Positions 35,150 through 44,265 of a stretch of 64,000 nucleotides of DNA are shown one piece after another. The stretch is from a bacterium. Its GTDB lineage: Bacteria; Spirochaetota; Leptospiria; Leptospirales; Leptonemataceae. The notes under the pieces are model-generated. The model searched no databases, was not told where the DNA came from, and worked only from the letters and a program-made list of their open reading frames with translations. Position numbers and translations under genes: made by a program. Within the stretch, counting starts at the first letter, position 1. Each line of letters starts with the position of its first letter. The DNA lies in contig JANSYA010000006.1 in assembly GCA_024742665.1 (NCBI GenBank), positions 1-64,000 of the forward strand, written 5' to 3'.

Positions 35150-36157
35150 TCAGGACGGGAAGTCGAGCAGGCGTTCGATGATAATCTCGCGGTTCAGTTC
35201 ATGCGAGCGCAGGCGCGTATACAGCAGGCGATCCACCGCCCGCAGTAGCCGCTTGTAGCGCACGATCATGCGGGTTTGCTCCTCGTAGTCGAGGGGCGTT
35301 GTGGGTTTATTCAGGAATACGCTTTCGATGGGATTGAAGTCGGGGCTCAGGTCCGGCAGCGGAATACCGTCCGATCCTTCCCAGACGGGTTTGACCGAAG
35401 ACGCAGCTTCATAGAATTCCAGCGTAAGCTCGCTGTTGTCCAGCAGCTCGACGGGCTCCGTCTGCTGCTTGTCGGCGGCCCGGGCTCTATCTTTGGGATT
35501 CGGATGGATCAGGCGGCGCAGCTCGCGAGCGTACTTGCTGCCGGTATAATTGACCCGGTAAAACTGAAAAATAATCCGATCGAGCTCGCCGGTCTCGGGA
35601 TTGGGAAATAAATAGCAGTGCGCTCGAAAGACATAGTTAATGGGATAGATGTCGGTGCTATAAGAACTGCCTTCGCGCAGAGTCAGGCGTACGAAAGGAT
35701 CGCCGTGAATGTCTTTGCCCTTCGCAATCAGGCGATTGTCGCTGGTGGCGATCAGCTCCCAGAAATCTTCGTAGGATTTGGGATCGGTTTCGTCCGGTTT
35801 GACTTTCAAATCCGGAATGAGCATCACGCCGGCCAGGTTCCGGGCGATGCGACCGTGCAGCATGTCGATTTCCAGATCGCCAAAGCCGCTCTCCCGGACC
35901 AGCGCGCGGGTCCGGCCGTACTGCACGCTGTCGGGAGACTGCTTGTCCCCGACCGTGCGCTCACCCGTTGTGGCCGGCAGGGACGCGGTCGTGTTTCCGG
36001 AGTTATTGGCGTTCGCGGCGTTGCCCTGCTGGTCTTCGGCTTCGGTGGTGATCGTCGGGCCCTGGGCCGTAGCCGCCGGAGTGATCGCGAGAGCGCAGCC
36101 GGCCAGCGCCGCAAACACGACGAATCTGCGAGACTTATATTTGAGGAAAGCTGACAT
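35150..36157 (-). CDS. Exported protein of unknown function
   Basis: 335 residues. A signal peptide (FVVFAALAGCALAITPAATA) is followed by a low-complexity Asn/Thr/Ala stretch, a mixed alpha/beta region (about 90-210, with FRAHCYLFPNPETGELDRIIFQFYRVNY) and a long basic helical C-terminus (MIVRYKRLLRAVDRLLYTRLRSHELNREIIIERLL). LAGCA could also be a lipobox. The helical end and likely periplasmic site would fit a periplasmic filament or sheath protein, but I cannot assign one. Confidence 0.7.
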   Translation of the reverse strand: MSAFLKYKSRRFVVFAALAGCALAITPAATAQGPTITTEAEDQQGNAANANNSGNTTASLPATTGERTVGDKQSPDSVQYGRTRALVRESGFGDLEIDMLHGRIARNLAGVMLIPDLKVKPDETDPKSYEDFWELIATSDNRLIAKGKDIHGDPFVRLTLREGSSYSTDIYPINYVFRAHCYLFPNPETGELDRIIFQFYRVNYTGSKYARELRRLIHPNPKDRARAADKQQTEPVELLDNSELTLEFYEAASSVKPVWEGSDGIPLPDLSPDFNPIESVFLNKPTTPLDYEEQTRMIVRYKRLLRAVDRLLYTRLRSHELNREIIIERLLDFPS

Positions 36158-36248
36158 CTTCTTATCAATTACGGCGTGCCGCCTGCTGTAATTTAATCAG
36201 GCCTCGATTTTTCGCGAGGGATTTTTTAGGGATTTTCTCAGAACGCGG

Positions 36249-36283
36249 CCGGGCGAATCAGACATATCGCCTGATTCGCCCGG
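36249..36283. other. Perfect 13-bp-stem hairpin between minus-strand genes
   Basis: CCGGGCGAATCAG and its exact complement enclose a 9-base loop. It lies between the lipase-like lipoprotein gene (stop 36314) and the next exported protein gene (start 36157). There is no T run on the minus side, so it is not a classic terminator. The rest of this 156-bp gap holds a weaker CCTCG/CGAGG hairpin near 36212-36230. Confidence 0.7.
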
Positions 36284-36313
36284 AAAACTTTTCATTCCTC
36301 GCCGAAGCCTCTC

Positions 36314-37441
36314 TCAGGGAAAACGCGCCAGGCTGCGGTGCATATGATTCAAACCAGGATCGATTGTATAAGGGCTCTTACTGTATTCCCGCCCCATTTC
36401 CGAGTGATCCAGATTGACCCAGGTCTGTTCGTGCCAGCCGCCCTGGCCGGTGTTGCCCCGGGTGTATACGAAAGCGTGCACGCCGAGCACCGGCACGACC
36501 GCGCCGCCGCCGACAACCATGCGAATTCCGAGATTCGTTTTGTGCGGGAACTGGCCCGAAAGATTCGTATAAAATCCATGATGATTCGAGTTGTACGGGT
36601 TGCCGTACTTCGTCTTCGTGGTTCCGAGTTCGCCCTCGCCTTTATCGCAGACGGCGTCGTAACCCTGCAGAATCATAGGCACATTGCGATAGGAAGAATG
36701 CGCCCGCAGTCGTTTGCCCAGGCGAAAGGCCAGACAGCCGCCGCGACTCTGCCCGGCCAGATAGAAGCGCTTCAGCTTGTGGGAATAGACGCGATTGGTC
36801 AGCCAGCGATAGTACGCGTTTTCGATCTTGTTCTTTTCGTTTTTCGAGATCTCGTAATTAAAACGCGCATCAAATACCAGCACGAACAGAGTCTTGCTTA
36901 ACGGAAATTTTCCCGAGTTGATTATATGACGCGCGAGGCTCCGCCCGTCGATCTGCCGCCAGCAGCTGGCGGTCTTGCCCTTGCAGTTCTTTTTGTATTT
37001 TTCGGGCTGCCCGGTCACGACGTTGTTGTAGCCGTTGCCGTCGAGGGTCGTCTGCTGCCCCGCCGAAAGAAAGACCACGTTTTCGACCGAGCCTCGCGGA
37101 GGTTCACTCACGACGGCGATATAGGTTTCGCGCTGCTTGCCGCGATCGACGTTTTCCTGCTCCCATTCCTGAAAGCGCGACGGTGTCGTCGCCCGGGTGC
37201 AAAAGGTATTCTTGCAGTAGCGGACTCGTTCGGCCTTGACCCAGTAGCCGGGCAGAGTCGACAGCTCGTTGCCCTGAGTTATCGACGGCGCGTTCACGCC
37301 GGCGTTCAGGGCCGCAAGCAGCGCCAGATCGGCCGAACCGCCTTCGTCCTGCGCGGCAGCTCCCGCGCCGCAGGCAGAAAGTCCGAGCAGGACGGCAGCC
37401 AGCAGCAGCCCGGGAATTCGTTTGTGTTTTAAGTTTCGCAT
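36314..37441 (-). CDS. Lipoprotein with alpha/beta hydrolase-like fold
   Basis: 375 residues. The signal peptide ends in a lipobox LLGLSAC with Cys near residue 24. The body includes VVFLSAGQQTTLDG, a nucleophile-elbow pattern FYLAGQSRGGCLAF (GxSxG) near 230, then QGYDAVCDKGEGE and NHHGFY, which could supply acid and base. Six Cys residues in the mature part suggest disulfides and an extracytoplasmic site. It may be an esterase or lipase; no substrate is evident. Confidence 0.7.
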   Translation of the reverse strand: MRNLKHKRIPGLLLAAVLLGLSACGAGAAAQDEGGSADLALLAALNAGVNAPSITQGNELSTLPGYWVKAERVRYCKNTFCTRATTPSRFQEWEQENVDRGKQRETYIAVVSEPPRGSVENVVFLSAGQQTTLDGNGYNNVVTGQPEKYKKNCKGKTASCWRQIDGRSLARHIINSGKFPLSKTLFVLVFDARFNYEISKNEKNKIENAYYRWLTNRVYSHKLKRFYLAGQSRGGCLAFRLGKRLRAHSSYRNVPMILQGYDAVCDKGEGELGTTKTKYGNPYNSNHHGFYTNLSGQFPHKTNLGIRMVVGGGAVVPVLGVHAFVYTRGNTGQGGWHEQTWVNLDHSEMGREYSKSPYTIDPGLNHMHRSLARFP

Positions 37442-37529
37442 GTTCCTCTCCAGTATGATTCTATTGTTTTTGATTCGTTTATAGTCTTTGCCGTACTTGT
37501 TCGCGACAAATGATATGAGCTATGACTGA

Positions 37530-38810
37530 TCAGCCATAGGCGGCGCCCGCCTTCGCTTCCGACAGGACGCCCCGCTGCCCTCGTAAAAAATAGCGCAGCG
37601 CGTACGCGGACGATAGCGCGGCGAAAGCGGCGACGCCGATTAAAACGGTTTCGCGCGTCGCCGGCGCGAGCACGCCGTATTTTTCGAAGGCGAAATACAG
37701 GGCGCCGACCATCAGCGAAAGCCTGCCGATTTCCAGGGGCGCAGCCCAGGCCCGGCTTTCCAGGATGCCGCTCCAGGCGATAACCATCGCCCAGATCAAT
37801 AGACTGAAGCCGAATTTTTCGAAGCCGCTTAGCGGCGATTTTCCGTCGATTACGAAGACCATGAAGCCCAGGCCCGCGATCATTTGCACGATCAGGTACG
37901 GCTTCGCGCCTGGAAACATAACTGATCGATAACGAACCTGCTCTTCGCGCGTCATGCCGGGAGCTTCGGCGGTGTCGTTTTGCGACAGTCCGCGGGGAAT
38001 ATAGGCCGGCGGCATGAACCACAGTTTGATCTTTTCGCTCCAGTACGGCGTGGCGCGGGTCAGGCGCACCAGTTTGATCCAGTGCTGAAAATTAATATAG
38101 AGCGGATTCCAGGAACGCGTCGGATCCAGAACGCCGTAGCATACCGCTTCGTCTTCCTGCTCGAAAGTGCCGAAGAGTTTGTCCCATAGAATTAAAAACT
38201 CGGCGTAATTCTTATCGAGATACTGGGCGTTGGTGCCATGGTGCACGCGATGGTGCGAAGGCGTATTAAACCATTTTTCGAACCAGCCCAGATCGCGAAT
38301 CACTTCCGTGTGGTGCCAGTAGCCCATGATCAGATGCACTCCAATGGTCATGTACATGAAGTGCGGATCGAAGCCGAGAAAGGGCAGCGGCAGAAAAAAC
38401 GAAAATGAAAACAGGCGCTGGGTGATGCTCGCGCGTAGTCCCACCGCCAGATTCATTTCTTCGGCCGAGTGATGCGGCATGTGCGCGGCCCAGAGCAGGT
38501 TCACGCGATGCCCCGCCCGGTGGAACCAGTAGAACAGAAAGTCGATCAGCAAAAACAGAACGATTGCCGACCACCAGGTGGCGGGGATTTCAAACAGCGC
38601 GTAGTTCGCGTGCAGCCAGCCGAAGCTTGAATAGATCAGGGCGGCGACCAACAGGTTCATGGTCTGGTTCCCGATCGCCGTGCCCATATTGGCGATCGTT
38701 TCCTGAAAGCTGTATACTCCGCGGCGAGTGAGCAGGCTGTAGATCAGCTCGAAGATCAGGAGTCCCAGAGCGATGGGCGTCAATAGCGCCCAGATATTCA
38801 CGTTTTCCAT
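37530..38810 (-). CDS. Sterol desaturase/fatty acid hydroxylase family protein
   Basis: About 426 residues, integral membrane di-iron enzyme. The His clusters are FYWFHRAGHRVN, HMPHHSAEEMN and HHRVHHG, with an extra WHHTEV between them. Seven or more membrane segments, of which the last three (about 300-410) form an extra C-terminal domain like that of alkylglycerol monooxygenase-type members. It oxidises lipids. I start at the Met 38810 (ENVNIWALLTPIALG), as the 16 residues upstream look non-conserved. Confidence 0.88.
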   Translation of the reverse strand: MENVNIWALLTPIALGLLIFELIYSLLTRRGVYSFQETIANMGTAIGNQTMNLLVAALIYSSFGWLHANYALFEIPATWWSAIVLFLLIDFLFYWFHRAGHRVNLLWAAHMPHHSAEEMNLAVGLRASITQRLFSFSFFLPLPFLGFDPHFMYMTIGVHLIMGYWHHTEVIRDLGWFEKWFNTPSHHRVHHGTNAQYLDKNYAEFLILWDKLFGTFEQEDEAVCYGVLDPTRSWNPLYINFQHWIKLVRLTRATPYWSEKIKLWFMPPAYIPRGLSQNDTAEAPGMTREEQVRYRSVMFPGAKPYLIVQMIAGLGFMVFVIDGKSPLSGFEKFGFSLLIWAMVIAWSGILESRAWAAPLEIGRLSLMVGALYFAFEKYGVLAPATRETVLIGVAAFAALSSAYALRYFLRGQRGVLSEAKAGAAYG

Positions 38811-38969
38811 GCAGAGGGCTATTGCAATTCTGGTGCCAGCCTGATTCACCGGCTCCACCCCCGCCGGTCAAGACTCAGGGCCACAATCAGCGACTATTAT
38901 AGAAGAAAACCGCGATAAGCAAGCGCACCGCCGCGTGAAGGTAGCGGCTATCCGGGCCAATTCGACAAT

Positions 38970-38985
38970 CGTCAAAATATTGACG
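38970..38985. promoter_or_regulatory. Palindrome 1 upstream of the sigma-54 activator
   Basis: CGTCAA and TTGACG face each other around 4 bases. Its centre is 30 bp from that of palindrome 2, about three helix turns, which fits paired binding of a dimeric regulator. Confidence 0.5.
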
Positions 38986-38999
38986 CCACTGCAAATCCA

Positions 39000-39015
39000 T
39001 GTCAAATTTTTGACA
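39000..39015. promoter_or_regulatory. Palindrome 2 upstream of the sigma-54 activator
   Basis: TGTCAAATTTTTGACA, with 7-bp perfect arms, 56 bp before the ATG at 39071. The right arm also contains a perfect TTGACA that could be a -35 box, though no good -10 follows. Confidence 0.55.
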
Positions 39016-39070
39016 TAGACTTGCGGCGATTTGCTTGCCGACTGGAACGGGATGGTTTCTCATCGAAGCC

Positions 39071-41509
39071 ATGAGCAACGAATTGCTGCTGTCCCTGTTT
39101 CTCGTTCGCGGCACGAGCATCGTTCTGGTATTGCTGCTGGTCGGTCTGGCCCTGCGCCGCTCCAGAAGCGACAATCGCCAGGACTCACCCCGGGCCTTCC
39201 TCCTGCTCGCGACGACCACCCTGGTATGGTTCGCCTGCCCGCCGGAGCTGTTGCGATCATGGCTCTATTCAGCGGCATGCCTCTGCGCTCTGGCGGCCGC
39301 CTGGTTCGACTGGCGCCTCCCCGCCCGTGATTTTCGACAGCGTTCCGTGCGCCGGGATTATCGCCGGACATTCTGGACCTGCGCAGGCATCGGCCTGGCC
39401 TTCGCTCTCGCGGATCTGCTGTATTCGATCGACGCCGCAGGCGCTCGAACCACAGCGACGACCGCGGGCGCTCCTCTCCAATCCAGCGGCGACCTGGTCG
39501 CAGCGCTCTTCGAAACCGGGGCAACGCTCGCCCCCGCCGTTCTGGCCCTGCCCGTTTTGCTCTACGCATTTACGGCGACGGTCAACCCCCTGATGAATAT
39601 GCGCCGGGTCCTGCTGCGGATCCTGGTCTACGTCCTTTTGATTTTCGGCGCGGCCCTGGGGCTGTATACCTGCATCGGCCTGGCCGCCGTACAAACATCG
39701 CCGCCGCTGTTCGTACTGCATGCGATCTTTCTGGCGATCCTGGGCTGCGTGCTCGGCCTCGCTTTCGTGCATCTGCGTTTTTTGAACGTAACGACCCAGA
39801 CTCTGTTCTTTCGCGACGCCTATGCCCGGGAAAGAATCCTGCAGGAATTCGTGGGGCAAATCCAGGACCTGGGCAGCTCCCGGGAAAGTCGCGAAGTGCT
39901 GCTCGAAATCATGCTGCAGAATCTGTATCGTGCTCTGCGGTGTGAACGCGCAGTCGTATTTACTCTCGACGAAAACCGCGCCGATCAATCGCGCTATCTC
40001 GGCGCGCCGCCCGTCGGCGGGCCCGATCTGCGAAGACCCTTCGCGCGCTGGTCCGGACGACGACTCTCCCCGGAGATGCTGGCGCGACTCGACCGGGTGC
40101 ATCCACTGGAAGCCGGCTTGCCTTTACCGGAACTCACGCCGACAACCGGTCGCAATTATCCCCGGGCGCTCGAAAGCCTGTCCCGGGGGCTGGACGCTAT
40201 GCGCGAAGACGGATATGAAATCTGTTTTCCCTTAGTTTACGCCCGGCGCATTCTTGGATTCGTATTTCTCGGGCGCAAACAAAACGCCCGCCCCTATTTT
40301 GGCGCCGAACGCACGCTGCTGGATCGCGCCCGACCTGGCTATGCTCTGGCCCTGCACAATCATTCCGTGCTTTCGGCTTTGCGCGCCCGGGCGATCGCCA
40401 ACCCGCTGCCCGAACTGCTCGCACAGCCGGATGCGCTCCAGGAAATTCCGCTCGGGCAGGATCGCGCCCTCTTGTTTCACGAAAGTTCACCGATGGCGCA
40501 GGTGGTCGCACGCACGCGACAAACCGCCGCCTCGACGTTGCCGGTATTGATCCAGGGCGAAACCGGCACGGGCAAAGAGTTAATCGCGCGTCTGTTGCAC
40601 CAGGCGAGTCCCGCCGAGAACGCTCCCTTTGTGGCCGTCAACTGCGCCGCGATTCCGGCGACGCTATGGGAAAGCGAAATCTTCGGTCATCGCCGGGGAG
40701 CCTTCACGGGGGCCGCACGCGACCGGGCCGGATTGGTGGCGCAGGCGGGACGCGGCGTTTTATTTTTCGACGAAATCGGCGAGATGCCCCTGGACGTTCA
40801 GCCGCGCATTCTGCGATTGATTCAAGAACGCTCGTATATACCCGTTGGGGGACGCAGTCCGGAGCGAGTCGACTGCCGGCTGATCTTCGCCACTCATCGC
40901 GACCTGCGCGGGATGATTCAGAACGGCTCCTTTCGCGAAGATCTGTACTACCGGATTGGCGTGCATGAACTAAAGATTCCGCCGCTACGCGAACGCCCCG
41001 CGGATCTGCCAGGCATGGTAGAACATCTCCTGGCCAGGTACGCGCGCCTGCTGGGCCAGCCCCGGCGCGAGATATCATCTACGGCTCTGGACAAACTCGG
41101 GCGATACGCCTGGCCGGGGAATATTCGCGAACTGGAAAATACCCTGGTGCGAATTTTGACAAACCTGGGATCGACTGCGCCGGATTCCCCGATCACCCCG
41201 GAGGACCTGCCGCCGGAACCCCGACCCCAGATGCAACAGCCCCGGCGTCCGGAACGCCCGACGGCCGGGGCCGCCCACGCCGAACCGAAGTCGGCGAAAA
41301 CTTACGCAGCAAGCGCCGCGGAAACGCAAATCATCGGCGCTCCGGCTCCCGATAGCGGTTTCGATCATCTCATGCGCGACTACGCGACGCGCCTGATTCA
41401 ACACACCCTGACACGCAGCCAGGGAAACCGCACCAGAGCCGCGGCGCTACTGAAAATGAAACGCACTCGGTTGCTCTATCAAATCAAGGAACTCGGCATT
41501 GACGCCTGA
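39071..41509 (+). CDS. Membrane-bound sigma-54-dependent activator
   Basis: About 812 residues. Seven hydrophobic segments fill residues 1 to about 245, then a GAF-like domain (about 255-450), then the AAA+ domain: Walker A GETGTGKE near 497, GAFTGA near 545 (needed to contact sigma-54), and Walker B GVLFFDEIGEM. A Pro-rich linker leads to a Fis-type helix-turn-helix at the end (NRTRAAALLKMKRTRLLYQIKEL). A membrane-embedded enhancer-binding protein is uncommon. I start at ATG 39071, as the longer TTG-started form adds 12 residues of no clear merit. Two palindromes lie upstream. Confidence 0.9.
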   Translation: MSNELLLSLFLVRGTSIVLVLLLVGLALRRSRSDNRQDSPRAFLLLATTTLVWFACPPELLRSWLYSAACLCALAAAWFDWRLPARDFRQRSVRRDYRRTFWTCAGIGLAFALADLLYSIDAAGARTTATTAGAPLQSSGDLVAALFETGATLAPAVLALPVLLYAFTATVNPLMNMRRVLLRILVYVLLIFGAALGLYTCIGLAAVQTSPPLFVLHAIFLAILGCVLGLAFVHLRFLNVTTQTLFFRDAYARERILQEFVGQIQDLGSSRESREVLLEIMLQNLYRALRCERAVVFTLDENRADQSRYLGAPPVGGPDLRRPFARWSGRRLSPEMLARLDRVHPLEAGLPLPELTPTTGRNYPRALESLSRGLDAMREDGYEICFPLVYARRILGFVFLGRKQNARPYFGAERTLLDRARPGYALALHNHSVLSALRARAIANPLPELLAQPDALQEIPLGQDRALLFHESSPMAQVVARTRQTAASTLPVLIQGETGTGKELIARLLHQASPAENAPFVAVNCAAIPATLWESEIFGHRRGAFTGAARDRAGLVAQAGRGVLFFDEIGEMPLDVQPRILRLIQERSYIPVGGRSPERVDCRLIFATHRDLRGMIQNGSFREDLYYRIGVHELKIPPLRERPADLPGMVEHLLARYARLLGQPRREISSTALDKLGRYAWPGNIRELENTLVRILTNLGSTAPDSPITPEDLPPEPRPQMQQPRRPERPTAGAAHAEPKSAKTYAASAAETQIIGAPAPDSGFDHLMRDYATRLIQHTLTRSQGNRTRAAALLKMKRTRLLYQIKELGIDA

Positions 41510-41573
41510 AACCTGCACAGGGCTCTGAACACTTTTAATAAAAACACAGGAAAAAACCGGGGGAAGACCCAGG

Positions 41574-41589
41574 ATGCAAATTTTTGATA
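41574..41589. promoter_or_regulatory. Site related to palindrome 2, upstream of the GGDEF gene
   Basis: Shares the core CAAATTTTTGA with the site at 39000 and matches it at 12 of 16 positions by my alignment. It is 53-68 bp before the diguanylate cyclase start, a spacing like that of palindrome 2 to its own gene. Confidence 0.4.
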
Positions 41590-41641
41590 GCCGGAAATCC
41601 AGATAGTCGTTGCACTTACTGAGCAGGAATACCCCGAACGC

Positions 41642-42745
41642 ATGAGTAATGAAAGACGAGAGCAGGCCAGCCGCGAAGAATTACTGCAAGAAATTGCGCG
41701 GCTGGAGCAAATGGTGAAGGCTTACGAAAAAGTTAACTCTTATTCCGAACGCGAGCTTGTGAAAGCGAACCGCATGCTGGCCGCCTACGAGGAAGCGCAG
41801 GATTTGACGCCGGCGGAAATTCACCAGTTGCAACAGCAAATGCAGCAAGGCCTGCGCCGACCGGTGCCCCCGGAGACCGCTGTCGATTCGCTGCAAAATC
41901 AAATTCGCGCGGCGATTACCGCGGGTCTGTCCGGCGACGGCGAAGCCAGCGCGGATTCCCGGGTGCTGGAGCGACTGGAAGATCTCCGTTCGTCCGCGGG
42001 TCCGGAGTTTTATGTCGAGTTCTTTCGTCTGATGGTCCATCTGGATTTTTCCGAGCGCGAAGCCCGGGTCTACTGGGACGATATCGTCGACCATACTCAC
42101 TTTCTCAGCCGGGCCTTCGGTCGCGCGATTCCCTTTCGCGTAGCGATGCTCGATTATTTTTTACAGCGCAGCCCCATGTTGCGCAATCCGCGTTTGATCG
42201 AAATGCACACCTTTGACGACGTCGTGCGGACTTCCCTCCAGGACCAACTGACCGGCCTTTATAACCGGCGCTATCTTGATCGCTGCCTCTTACAGGAGTT
42301 TCGCCGGGCCGAGCGCCACGGGCATCCCGTTACGATCGTTATTTTCGACATCGATGATTTCAAGACCTACAACGACAGCTTCGGTCATCCCGCCGGCGAC
42401 GAGGCCATGCGCACCATCGGCGGACTGATGGCGGCGAGCTTTCGTGAAGAGGACCAGGCCTGCCGCTACGGCGGCGAAGAGTTCGTGGTGGTCCTGCCGG
42501 AAACGGACGCTGCAGCCGCCGGCCGCGTCGCCGAGCGATTCGTGCAGGCCGTTCGCGACACCGGCTTTTCCCATCGTCCGATTACAATGAGCGGCGGTCT
42601 GGCGGACTATCCGCGCCTGGGTCTGGATCCCGGGCGAGTCTTTCTGGCCGCGGACCAGGCGCTGTATCGCGCGAAAGCGGAAGGCAAGAACCGCCTGGTT
42701 ACAGCGCGCGAAACGGAAGCGGCCGGCAGCCGGAGCGGCTCTTAA
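41642..42745 (+). CDS. Diguanylate cyclase (GGDEF)
   Basis: 367 residues. A coiled coil (about 5-60) and a helical region of unknown role (about 75-190) precede a GGDEF domain (about 195-355): DQLTGLYNRRYLD, FDIDDFKTYNDSFGH, then RYGGEEFVVVLPE. The active loop is GGEEF and an RxxD inhibitory site (REED) lies five residues before it, so it should make c-di-GMP with product feedback. No membrane segment. It follows the sigma-54 activator after 132 bp on the same strand. Confidence 0.93.
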   Translation: MSNERREQASREELLQEIARLEQMVKAYEKVNSYSERELVKANRMLAAYEEAQDLTPAEIHQLQQQMQQGLRRPVPPETAVDSLQNQIRAAITAGLSGDGEASADSRVLERLEDLRSSAGPEFYVEFFRLMVHLDFSEREARVYWDDIVDHTHFLSRAFGRAIPFRVAMLDYFLQRSPMLRNPRLIEMHTFDDVVRTSLQDQLTGLYNRRYLDRCLLQEFRRAERHGHPVTIVIFDIDDFKTYNDSFGHPAGDEAMRTIGGLMAASFREEDQACRYGGEEFVVVLPETDAAAAGRVAERFVQAVRDTGFSHRPITMSGGLADYPRLGLDPGRVFLAADQALYRAKAEGKNRLVTARETEAAGSRSGS

Positions 42746-42800
42746 ACCGCCGCCAATCGCAGCACCGGTTCCTGAAACGCGGGCTGTCCGCCGCTGCGCT

Positions 42801-43355
42801 TCAATCGAATAGCGACAGCAAACGATCTTCCCGGGCGCGCATGCGTTCTTCGTCGGCCGCTCCGGTTTCATGATCGTAGCCGAAGAGATGCAGGATACCG
42901 TGGACGAGCAATCGCTGGAATTCGTCCAGCACGCTGTGTCCGATCTCCCCGGCCTGTCGCACGCAGCTTTCATACGAAATGACGATGTCGCCGACTTCGT
43001 AGACCGGCGCCTGTCCGGGCGTCGGCCATTCACTTAAGAGCGCCCACAGTTCTTCGGAAGGGATCTCGGCCGTGCCGGGGCCGGGAGGAAAATCGAAAGC
43101 GGGAAAGCTCAGCACATCGGTCGCCCGGTCTTTCTGGCGTTGTTCGCGATTGATCTCCGCGATGCCGGCGTCGTCTTCGATACTGACATTCAGCGCAAAG
43201 GCGCAGGCTTCGCGCACACCGCTTTCTGTTTCGACGCCCAGGCGATCGATCTCGACGATGCCTGCCAGAGCGGTCCGGGCCTGATGAACAATCGCATCGG
43301 GACGCGGAAAGCCGGCCGGCCAATCGTCGACCGGGATACACGCTTCCACTTGCAC
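42801..43355 (-). CDS. ybeY: Endoribonuclease YbeY
   Basis: 184 residues, a zinc-dependent RNase for 16S rRNA maturation and ribosome quality control. Zinc motif HGILHLFGYDH near 151, with ATDVLSFPAFDFP and GDIVISYE before it. The start is GTG at 43355 without a clear ribosome site, so another nearby GTG could be used. It normally lies next to phoH and pgpH; here 4.4 kb of other genes separates them. Confidence 0.93.
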   Translation of the reverse strand: MQVEACIPVDDWPAGFPRPDAIVHQARTALAGIVEIDRLGVETESGVREACAFALNVSIEDDAGIAEINREQRQKDRATDVLSFPAFDFPPGPGTAEIPSEELWALLSEWPTPGQAPVYEVGDIVISYESCVRQAGEIGHSVLDEFQRLLVHGILHLFGYDHETGAADEERMRAREDRLLSLFD

Positions 43356-43398
43356 ACGATGGGGCGAGCGCTCAGAGCCGGGAGTTTCGTCGCCAGGT

Positions 43399-44139
43399 TT
43401 ATTCGGTGGTGATATAATGATCGTTCACCCAGAGGCCTTTCTCGACTTCGCCGTTCGCGCGGGTATAGACGCCCTGCCCGTTGCGCATGTCGTTCTTGAA
43501 TTCGCCGACGTATTTGTCGCCGTTCGGAAATGTTAATACGCCCCGGCCTTCGCGTTTGCCGTCGACCATGTCGCCTTCGTAGACGGTGCCGTCTTTGAGC
43601 ACATGACGGCCCTTGCCGCTCAGCTTGCCTTCGCGAAATTCGCCCTGATAGCGATTGCCGTTCGCATACACGATCAGACCTTCGCCGTGAGGTAGATCGT
43701 TTTGGAATTCGCCGGTGTACACGTCGCCGTTCGCATAACGATACTCGCCGCGACCGCTCATCTTGCCGTTCTTCCACTCGCCCTGATAGACGTCGCCGTT
43801 CGGCAGACGGCCTTCGCCTCGTCCGTCGCGCACGCCTTCTACGAGTTGGCCTTCGTAGCGTTCGCCGTCGTCGAACTCATAAACGCCCTGGCCGTTGGGT
43901 TTGCCGTTCTTAAAGCCGCCGCGATAGAAGTCGCCGTTTTGATAGCGAAACTCGCCGACGCCGCTCTTGCAATTACCGCCCATGCAGCCGTGGCCCCGCA
44001 GGGATGCGCACGATGCGACGCCGGCGATCATAAGCGACGCCGACAGAAGTACGACGGCGCTCCTGGCCGCCGCAATTCTTAAACTCGCGCCATGACCGAT
44101 CGCTTCGTTGAATCTCTTTGACATATCGATAAATCGCAT
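43399..44139 (-). CDS. MORN-repeat lipoprotein
   Basis: 246 residues. The signal peptide ends in a lipobox MIAGVASC (Cys near 44). GCMGGNCKSGVG precedes eight MORN repeats of 23 residues. The Cys motif and first repeat closely resemble those of the MORN protein at 26648-27595. A second Met five codons in (44124) is an equally possible start. It sits 43 bp before ybeY on the same strand. Confidence 0.85.
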   Translation of the reverse strand: MRFIDMSKRFNEAIGHGASLRIAAARSAVVLLSASLMIAGVASCASLRGHGCMGGNCKSGVGEFRYQNGDFYRGGFKNGKPNGQGVYEFDDGERYEGQLVEGVRDGRGEGRLPNGDVYQGEWKNGKMSGRGEYRYANGDVYTGEFQNDLPHGEGLIVYANGNRYQGEFREGKLSGKGRHVLKDGTVYEGDMVDGKREGRGVLTFPNGDKYVGEFKNDMRNGQGVYTRANGEVEKGLWVNDHYITTE

Positions 44140-44265
44140 GCAACCAGATTAGCCAGGCGGCCCTTCCTGGGCGAGCATTTCTCGCGATTCACGACGCGGC
44201 GGGCCTCGCCTCTTTGATTGAAGGCGACGTGCGCCGCCGGAGCCCCGATCGTTTCAAAAGAGATT

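Noticed and set aside
38980..39071. Sigma-54 promoter (GG-N10-GC) before the activator gene
   Set aside because: I searched by eye for TGGCAC-N5-TTGC and found no acceptable match there or before the cyclase gene.
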